Below, piece by piece: positions 13,714-18,815 of a DNA stretch of 18,815 nt (positions are counted from its first letter, which is position 1; the number at the start of each line of letters is the position of its first letter). A program made the position numbers and the translations under genes. This stretch comes from UBA12026 sp035291405 (GTDB lineage: Bacteria > Patescibacteriota > Microgenomatia > UBA8517). Below the pieces are notes generated by a model, which saw nothing but the letters and a program-made list of their open reading frames with translations, had not been told where the DNA came from and did no database searches. The stretch is from assembly GCA_035291405.1 (NCBI GenBank), contig DATDSD010000062.1, positions 1-18,815 of the forward strand, read 5' to 3'.

Positions 13714-14744
13714 TTTTAAAACTTCAGCTACAAAATTTTAGAAATTTTACTAAAAAACAACTTGAGTTTGGGCAAGGAATTAATATAATCATTGCCCCTA
13801 ATGCTAAAGGTAAAACCAATATCTTAGAAAGTTTGTTTTTTCTCTCGTCCGGTAAAAGTTTTAAAGCAAGACTTTCTGAAGAATCCATTAAATATGAAAG
13901 TGATTTGGCAAGAATAAAGGGGGACAATTTAGAGGTTGTTCTTACCCGTGGGTTTTTAGATATTGGTAAAGTAACTCCTGAAAAAGTAGCAAAGAAAAAA
14001 CTTTTGGTTAATGGAATTAGTAAAAGACTTATAGATTTTGCAGGAAACTTTAAAGCAACTTTATTTTTACCAGAAGATTTGGATTTAGTTACTAGTACTC
14101 CAACACTACGAAGAAAATTTTTAGATACTGTTTTATCTCAGGTTGATAGGGAGTATAGAAGAGCAATAGGCTCATATGAAAAGGGGATAAGACAAAGAAA
14201 TAGACTTCTTTTTAGAATTAGAGAAGAAGGCCTTTCAAGATCACACCTTCTTTTTTGGAATCAACTCTTAATTAAAAATGGCAACTACATTACAGAGAAA
14301 AGAGAGGAATTAATTGAATTTATTAACTCCCATAAATCCAATATTTCAAATAAATATTCCATAAGTTATGACAAATCAGTTATAAGTGAAGGACGCTTAG
14401 AACAGTATAAAAATGAGGAAGTAGCTTCAGCAACGACACTGGTAGGACCCCACAGAGACGACTTTATTTTTTTGGAAGACAATAGAGAACTTTCCAGTTT
14501 TGGTTCAAGGGGGGAACAAAGAATGGCAGTTTTGTGGCTAAAACTGGGGGAACTGGCATTTATAGAAGAAAAAACAGACGAAAAACCAACACTTTTATTG
14601 GATGATATATTTTCAGAGTTAGATCATGAACATAGAAAGGTTGTGCTTGATAGTATTAGTAATCATCAGGTGATAATTACCTCAGCGGATGAGCATGATA
14701 TTGAAGGAATTAAAGATAGTGGTACAATAATCATAAATCTATGA
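13710..14744 (+). CDS. recF: DNA replication/repair protein RecF
   Basis: SMC-like ATPase that loads RecA at gaps and stalled forks with RecO and RecR. At 344 residues it is usual in length. It opens MILKLQLQNFRNF, then has Walker A APNAKGKT (29-36), a signature segment SFGSRGEQRMAVLWLKLGEL, and Walker B LLLDDIFSELD, followed by ITSAD. The P-loop begins with Ala where RecF and most P-loops have Gly (GxNGxGKT); the Lys and Thr are intact. The start overlaps the preceding gene (ATGA), and the stop overlaps the next start the same way, so translation is coupled. In many bacteria recF sits with dnaA/dnaN; here it is with mutM. Confidence 0.95.
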   Translation: MILKLQLQNFRNFTKKQLEFGQGINIIIAPNAKGKTNILESLFFLSSGKSFKARLSEESIKYESDLARIKGDNLEVVLTRGFLDIGKVTPEKVAKKKLLVNGISKRLIDFAGNFKATLFLPEDLDLVTSTPTLRRKFLDTVLSQVDREYRRAIGSYEKGIRQRNRLLFRIREEGLSRSHLLFWNQLLIKNGNYITEKREELIEFINSHKSNISNKYSISYDKSVISEGRLEQYKNEEVASATTLVGPHRDDFIFLEDNRELSSFGSRGEQRMAVLWLKLGELAFIEEKTDEKPTLLLDDIFSELDHEHRKVVLDSISNHQVIITSADEHDIEGIKDSGTIIINL

Positions 14745-14974
14745 CACCTGATAATAAAGGAGGAAGTAGAACGCTTTATAAAAGAGATTTTTGGAAGAGA
14801 GATAGGTGGATAAAAGTTGGGACTGTTACTGGAGGGCATAATGATTCGATTGATGAGGTTCCACCACCAGGTGTAAGTGGTCCATTGTCAAAAGAAAGAC
14901 CTCAATCGAGGGGAGATGTCGGAAATTATAACGCGGACAAAGTAGCAGAAGCATTAGAAAAAAACGAGGAATAA
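14741..14974 (+). CDS. Small hydrophilic protein of unknown function
   Basis: A 77-residue protein whose ATG overlaps the recF stop (ATGA). It is polar throughout, basic in the first 30 residues (TLYKRDFWKRDRWIKVG) and Pro/Gly-rich in the middle (DEVPPPGVSGPLSKERP), with a short acidic helical tail; no membrane segment. The low-complexity, likely disordered make-up suggests a small adaptor or nucleic-acid binding protein, but this is a guess. In other CPR genomes the gene after recF can be a DUF721/DciA-like protein; the sequence here does not show that domain clearly. Last gene of the run that starts at the glycosyltransferase. Confidence 0.55.
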   Translation: MTPDNKGGSRTLYKRDFWKRDRWIKVGTVTGGHNDSIDEVPPPGVSGPLSKERPQSRGDVGNYNADKVAEALEKNEE

Positions 14975-14998
14975 AAACTTCTTAGGTCTTTTATTTCC
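14968..14998. repeat. Weak inverted repeat after the recF run
   Basis: GGAATAAAA and TTTTATTTCC can pair with one bulged base around a 12-nt loop. It overlaps the final stop codon and precedes the fic promoter. There is no T-tract after it, so termination is doubtful. Confidence 0.25.
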
Positions 14999-15011
14999 GC
15001 AGGATTTGCGT

Positions 15012-15017
15012 TAATAT
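15012..15017 (+). promoter_or_regulatory. Candidate -10 of the fic gene
   Basis: TAATAT ends 6 nt before ATG 15024; the overlapping TATAGA is an alternative. No good -35 is visible. If used, the mRNA would be leaderless. Confidence 0.4.
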
Positions 15018-15023
15018 AGATGT

Positions 15024-16088
15024 ATGTACTCTCCAAAGTATTCAATTACAAATAAGATCCTTAAAAATATTGGGGTCATTGAGGCTTCAAAGGAAGTAAT
15101 TGAAAATGCTCCACTGGTTCCTTCTTTTGAAAAACAATTTCAAACCGATGCTCTTGCCAGAACAATTCATCATGGAACACACATTGAAGGAAATGAACTA
15201 AATCTTGTTCAAACAAAAAAAATTCTTGAAGGTCAGGAAGTATATGGGAGAGATCGTGATATACAGGAAATTATAAATTACAGAAACGTAATGACTCTTC
15301 TTGATGAATTAGTTTACAAAAAAGGAGATTTGTCGTCAGAAATGCTTTTAGACATACACAAAGCCACTGTTGAAAAAATAGTTGATCCTACGAAGATTGG
15401 AGTACTTCGAACAACTCAAGTAGTTATCAAAGAAGAGGGAACTGATAAAATAGTACTTAAACCACCACCTTTCGTTGAAGTTCCATATCTGTTGGAAGAT
15501 TTTTTTACTTGGCTTAATTCTACTAGCGCTCTCGAAATTCACCCAATTTTAAGGGCTGGGATTGTTCATTATGTTTTAGTAGCAATTCACCCTTTTGTTG
15601 AAGGAAATGGTAGAACAGTGAGAGCATTTACCCAACTGCTTTTATTGAAAGAAGGATATGACATAAAGAAATTCTTTTCCATCGAAGAAAATTTCGATTC
15701 TGATTTAGCTTCTTACTATGATGCACTTTTCCAAGTAGACAAAGAATCTTCAAATATAGGGAGTAGAGATCTAACCCCCTGGATTGAATACTTTACAGGG
15801 GTAGTTGCTGTGGAATTATCAAAAATTAAAGAAAAGGTGAGAAAACTCTCCCTAGATACCAGAATGAAAGTTAAGTTTGGAGAACAAATTGCACTGTCTG
15901 AACGCCAGATGAGGCTAATGGAGTATATTTCAGACCAAGGGGGGGCACCAATGTCAGCCTTAAAGAAATTGATCCCAATGGTTTCGGAAGACACCGTTTT
16001 ACGTGATTTACAAGGACTGGCAAATAAGGGCATAATTAAAAAAGAAGGTAGTACAAAATCGGCAAGATATGTATTAGCAAATAAATGA
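15024..16088 (+). CDS. Fic domain protein with C-terminal winged helix
   Basis: Fic enzymes transfer AMP or another nucleotide part onto a target hydroxyl. The active motif is complete: HPFVEGNGRTVR (189-200, catalytic H189). An N-terminal helix carries THIEGN (52-57), where E55 matches the inhibitory Glu of self-restrained class II Fic proteins (S/TxxxE-G/N), though the leading Ser/Thr position is Gly. The 130-150 flap region (TTQVVIKEEGTDKIVLKPPP) fits the target-docking beta-hairpin. The last ~65 residues (LSERQMRLMEYISDQGGAPM onward) form a winged-helix DNA-binding domain, common in stand-alone chromosomal Fic proteins. No antitoxin gene is adjacent. Probably a self-regulated AMPylator or regulator, target unknown. 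Confidence 0.92.
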   Translation: MYSPKYSITNKILKNIGVIEASKEVIENAPLVPSFEKQFQTDALARTIHHGTHIEGNELNLVQTKKILEGQEVYGRDRDIQEIINYRNVMTLLDELVYKKGDLSSEMLLDIHKATVEKIVDPTKIGVLRTTQVVIKEEGTDKIVLKPPPFVEVPYLLEDFFTWLNSTSALEIHPILRAGIVHYVLVAIHPFVEGNGRTVRAFTQLLLLKEGYDIKKFFSIEENFDSDLASYYDALFQVDKESSNIGSRDLTPWIEYFTGVVAVELSKIKEKVRKLSLDTRMKVKFGEQIALSERQMRLMEYISDQGGAPMSALKKLIPMVSEDTVLRDLQGLANKGIIKKEGSTKSARYVLANK

Positions 16089-16291
16089 CACCACAAGATC
16101 CACAGTTTTTATACATGATCTTGGTTTTACCAAGTTTGTTTGGTTTAACCTTAATGGGGGAGGGTGTTTATAAATGCGTACATGAGGAATGGAGTGGTTT
16201 AATAAGCATCTTTTTTGGACTCTTGTTTATAGCAATGGTTGTCTTTGCTTACTTTTTCTTTTCTTCATACATGGCTAACCGCGGTGTATAA
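16085..16291 (+). CDS. Small two-helix membrane protein
   Basis: A 68-residue protein whose ATG overlaps the fic stop (ATGA), so it is cotranslated with it. Two hydrophobic helices (about 9-27: LYMILVLPSLFGLTLMGEG; and about 37-60: LISIFFGLLFIAMVVFAYFF) flank a short polar turn (KCVHEEWS). It has no recognisable family. Because it is coupled to fic it may be a membrane partner or target of that protein, but this rests on position only. Its stop codon TAA is embedded in the TATAAT of the following ligase promoter. Confidence 0.6.
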   Translation: MTPQDPQFLYMILVLPSLFGLTLMGEGVYKCVHEEWSGLISIFFGLLFIAMVVFAYFFFSSYMANRGV

Positions 16292-16292
16292 T
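16264..16292 (+). promoter_or_regulatory. Promoter of the ATP-dependent ligase gene
   Basis: TTCATA (16264-16269), 17-nt spacer, TATAAT (16287-16292), then 9 nt to ATG 16302. Predicted leader is 0-3 nt. The element is built into the end of the preceding gene. Confidence 0.6.
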
Positions 16293-16301
16293 CCTTCTTG
16301 T

Positions 16302-18008
16302 ATGCTATTTTCCGACTTTGCAGAATACCTAAAAAGATTGGAAGTTACTTCTTCCAGGCTTGAAATAACTTCAATTTTAACTGATCTTTTTGATAGAACT
16401 TCATCAGACGAAATTCAAAAGGTTACATATTTATCTCTTGGAGTCTTAGCTCCAAATTATGAAGGGATTTTACTTAACTTGGCTGAAAAAATGATGATTA
16501 GGACAATTGCCATAGCCTACAATTTGAAAACAGAAGATGTAATCAAGCTCTATAAAAAAGAGGGAGATTTAGGGCCTGTTGCAGAAAAGTTGGCACAAAA
16601 TACTAATAATTTAAAAAAACTTACAGTTAACGATGTTTACGAAAAACTTAAAATTATTGCCAAAGACGGTGGTGGGGGAAGTCAGGATAGGAAAATTGAA
16701 CTGATGGCAGATTTGTTAAAACAATTGGATTCTTTATCGGTTAGATTTGTAGCAAGGATTCCAATGGGGAAATTAAGATTAGGTTTTTCCGAAAAAACAA
16801 TAATTGATGCACTGGCAAGGCACAATACGCTAAAACAAAAAGAAATTGAAGAAAGTTACAATATTAGACCAGATATAGGTTACGTAGCTTTTCTTGTCAA
16901 AGAAAATAAACTAAAAGAAGTAAAACCTAAAGTTGGAGTTCCCGTTGTGCCAATGCTTGCCCAAAGGCTTAACTCCACATCTGAGATGATTAAAAAAATG
17001 GGTGAGGTGGCAGTAGAACCAAAGTTTGACGGTCTTCGCATATTTATTCATTACAAAAAATCTACCTCGTCACGAGGGGGAGTTGATTTCATTAAAATTT
17101 TTACCAGAAATTTAAACTCACTTGATGAAAATATATTTCCAGAATTAAAAGGTGTGGGAAAATATATTAAAGCAGATGAAATAATTTTGGACACAGAAGC
17201 TGTTGGTATTGATCCAAAGAGAGAAATGTTTTTGGATTTTCAAAAAACAATTTCAAGAAGGAGAAAACATGAAGTAGAAAAAACTTCTGGAGAAGTACCA
17301 CTTCAGTTTCAGGTCTTTGATTTGCTTCTAGTTGATGGAGAGAGCTTAATAAATGTGCCATATGTTAATAGACGTAAAAAATTAGAAAAAGTAATCATTA
17401 ATAGTGGGCTATTGAGGGTTGATGAAAGTATAGTTACAAAGGATCCCGACTTAATCAAAAAACTTCATCTTAAGTACTTAGAAATGGGTTTAGAGGGGGT
17501 TGTGGTAAAGCGTGCAAATGGTAAGTATGTCTCGGGTAGAACTGGTTGGAATTGGGTCAAAATGAAAGAAGAAGAAGGTAAATCAGGAAGGCTCTCTGAC
17601 ACTCTAGACTGCATTGTAATGGGTTACTGGTCTGGAAAAGGTAAAAGGGCACAGTTTGGTCTTGGGAAAATTTTGGTTGGAATTAAAGATGGTGAAAAAA
17701 TAAGAACATTAACGAAGGTTGGTACAGGTTTAACTGAAGAAATGCTTGGCACAATTAAAAGAAGAATTGATAAATTGGAATCAAGAAACAAGCCTAAAGA
17801 ATACGAAGCCCAAAAAGATTTAATTCCCGATGTCTGGGCAACTCCTTCTTTAATTGTTGAAGTAACTGCTGACAGTATTTCAAAAAGCACCAAACATTCA
17901 CTTGGTTTATCTTTAAGATTTCCACGTTTCTTACGAATCAGAAATGACAAGGGTCCAAGTGAGGCTACAACATTAAAAGAACTTAATGATCTTTTTTCAA
18001 TTCAATAA
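16302..18008 (+). CDS. ATP-dependent DNA ligase (archaeal LigB / eukaryotic Lig1 type)
   Basis: Seals nicks in duplex DNA using ATP. The 568-residue protein has the N-terminal DNA-binding domain (about 1-205, with SVRFVARIPMGKLRLGFSEK), the nucleotidyltransferase domain with motif I EPKFDGLR (catalytic K241), motif III LDTEAVG, motif IV LEGVVVKRA and motif V WVKMKE, and the C-terminal OB domain ending with the SLRFPRFLRIRNDK segment typical of this class. The start is ATG 16302 (MLFSDFAEYLKRLE); an in-frame ATG at 16239 lies in the preceding gene and upstream of the promoter. Bacteria normally rely on NAD-dependent LigA; this large ATP type is usual in archaea and is found in several CPR groups. 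Whether LigA also exists cannot be seen. Confidence 0.95.
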   Translation: MLFSDFAEYLKRLEVTSSRLEITSILTDLFDRTSSDEIQKVTYLSLGVLAPNYEGILLNLAEKMMIRTIAIAYNLKTEDVIKLYKKEGDLGPVAEKLAQNTNNLKKLTVNDVYEKLKIIAKDGGGGSQDRKIELMADLLKQLDSLSVRFVARIPMGKLRLGFSEKTIIDALARHNTLKQKEIEESYNIRPDIGYVAFLVKENKLKEVKPKVGVPVVPMLAQRLNSTSEMIKKMGEVAVEPKFDGLRIFIHYKKSTSSRGGVDFIKIFTRNLNSLDENIFPELKGVGKYIKADEIILDTEAVGIDPKREMFLDFQKTISRRRKHEVEKTSGEVPLQFQVFDLLLVDGESLINVPYVNRRKKLEKVIINSGLLRVDESIVTKDPDLIKKLHLKYLEMGLEGVVVKRANGKYVSGRTGWNWVKMKEEEGKSGRLSDTLDCIVMGYWSGKGKRAQFGLGKILVGIKDGEKIRTLTKVGTGLTEEMLGTIKRRIDKLESRNKPKEYEAQKDLIPDVWATPSLIVEVTADSISKSTKHSLGLSLRFPRFLRIRNDKGPSEATTLKELNDLFSIQ

Positions 18009-18014
18009 TTTTTC

Positions 18015-18023
18015 TGCTAATAT
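18015..18023 (+). promoter_or_regulatory. Extended -10 promoter of the Nramp-like gene
   Basis: TG-C-TAATAT ends 9 nt before ATG 18033, predicting a leader of at most about 3 nt. Confidence 0.5.
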
Positions 18024-18032
18024 ATTTTATAG

Positions 18033-18815
18033 ATGAAGAAATTGCCTAAAATGCCGGGATTGTGGTTGATGTTGGGGCCGGCATTTGTCTGGGCGGCAAT
18101 TGCACAAGGATCAGGAGAACTTATTTGGTGGCCGTATTTTGCTGCTAAATATGGACTTGCGTTTGTAGGACTACTACTTCCTGCTTCGTTGATTCAATTT
18201 TTCATAAATAGAGAAGTATCCCGCTATACTGCAATTACAGGTAAAGGTATTTGGAGTGGGTTTTTATCCTTGGGAGGACTGTTTGCTTATCCCTTATTTC
18301 TATTGTGTTTTGTAAATTTTTTATGGTTGGGAGGATATGCTTCAGCGGGGGGAACGGCACTTTTTGATTTGACCAGTTTTCCGGCCGGCTTTTCAGACAG
18401 GGGAGGAACACTTTTTTGGGCGTATGTATTAATGATTGGATTTTCGGGAGTTTTTCTTTTTTCAAAGATAATTTATAAATCTTTAGAAAATTTTATGAAA
18501 ATAGTTTCTGCAATTACTATTGTTGGACTTATCTTTACCGCACTTCAACCCCAAGTCCGTTATGCAGCTGGAGAGTTTTTCAAAAATTTTTTTAATCCCC
18601 TTTCAATTACATGGCCAAAAACTTGGGACACGTCGGATTCGTCTCATTTGGTAACGGCAATTGCATTTGCCGGAATGGGAGGCTTTTTAAACCTTCTTTA
18701 TTCATATTGGATGAAGGATAAAGGTGTGGGGATGGCTAAATATACCGAGAAAGTGAAAGGGTTACTTGTTAAGGATGAATCGATTGATGAAGAAAAAGAC
18801 CTGATTTTTGCAGAC
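18033..18815 (+). CDS. Nramp-like divalent metal transporter, 3'-truncated
   Basis: An open frame of 261 codons runs from ATG 18033 off the right end of the window. It is rich in membrane helices: LGPAFVWAAIAQGSGELIWW (about 14-33) as the first, then repeated ones to about residue 180, and AFAGMGGFLNLLYSYWMKDKG (about 211-231). Gly/Pro-broken helix 1 and this helix-6-like segment resemble the SLC11/Nramp fold, secondary transporters of Mn2+, Fe2+ or related ions. However the Nramp metal-binding DPGN of helix 1 and the MPH of helix 6 are replaced (GSGE and AGMGG), as in distant Nramp-related groups, so ion specificity is open. Base usage is slightly richer in G/C than its neighbours. Confidence 0.75.
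   Translation, partial: MKKLPKMPGLWLMLGPAFVWAAIAQGSGELIWWPYFAAKYGLAFVGLLLPASLIQFFINREVSRYTAITGKGIWSGFLSLGGLFAYPLFLLCFVNFLWLGGYASAGGTALFDLTSFPAGFSDRGGTLFWAYVLMIGFSGVFLFSKIIYKSLENFMKIVSAITIVGLIFTALQPQVRYAAGEFFKNFFNPLSITWPKTWDTSDSSHLVTAIAFAGMGGFLNLLYSYWMKDKGVGMAKYTEKVKGLLVKDESIDEEKDLIFAD

Noticed and set aside
1..18815. UGA recoding (as in Gracilibacteria/SR1)
   Set aside because: UGA ends recF, fic, ftsH, the exonuclease and others exactly where the families end, and no in-frame UGA is needed in any gene.
1..18815. CRISPR array, insertion sequence, prophage or toxin-antitoxin island
   Set aside because: No spaced direct-repeat array, transposase, terminal repeats or phage genes were seen; the Fic protein has no adjacent antitoxin and carries its own inhibitory Glu.

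Overview
The window is an AT-rich bacterial chromosome segment packed with short genes. It uses the standard code: TGA ends several genes in frame. The gene set and style suggest a Candidate Phyla Radiation / Patescibacteria genome, most likely of the Microgenomates type. Pointers are a conjugation-type coupling ATPase with a family-atypical N-terminus, a compact UDP-sugar dehydrogenase, a stand-alone 5'-3' nuclease, an ATP-dependent DNA ligase, tRNAs without encoded CCA, almost no Shine-Dalgarno sequences, and many short proteins of unknown family. The lineage is inferred from content; there is no rRNA or other phylogenetic marker to settle it.

Layout. 1-2545: the 3' part of a type IV secretion/coupling-type ATPase and a compact nucleotide-sugar dehydrogenase. 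2609-4033: an HTH/LAGLIDADG-like protein, a tRNA-Ile with anticodon UAU, a Nudix hydrolase starting 5 nt after that tRNA, and a small helical protein. 4019-5287: a Xer-like tyrosine recombinase (minus) divergent from an FtsB/DivIC-like division protein (plus). 5295-5992: two divergent CAU tRNAs and a conserved-looking unknown protein 11 nt behind one of them. 6037-9361: trpS, a CsaA/Trbp111-like tRNA-binding protein and ftsH. 9347-9895: a DedA/VTT membrane protein (minus). 9919-14974: 5'-3' exonuclease, a GT4 glycosyltransferase, a small membrane protein, mutM, another membrane protein, recF and a small unknown; from the glycosyltransferase on they are packed like one operon. 15024-18008: Fic protein, small membrane protein, ATP-dependent DNA ligase. 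18033-end: a 3'-truncated Nramp-like transporter. No stretch above 300 bases lacks a gene.

How it works together: exonuclease, MutM, RecF and the ligase form a repair/replication toolbox. FtsB-like and FtsH handle the envelope. TrpRS, the tRNA-binding protein and three tRNAs serve translation.

The most striking signal is in gene expression. Seven first genes have a -10 hexamer, often an extended TGn-TATAAT, ending only 6-9 nt before the start codon, which predicts leaderless mRNAs. Two more genes start 5 and 11 nt after a tRNA, so tRNA 3' processing would itself create short-leader mRNAs. The tRNAs are also odd: UAU for AUA decoding, C55 in both elongator T-loops, and one CAU tRNA with shrunken D-loop and a non-canonical T-loop. 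I see no CRISPR array, insertion sequence, prophage or obvious new defence island.
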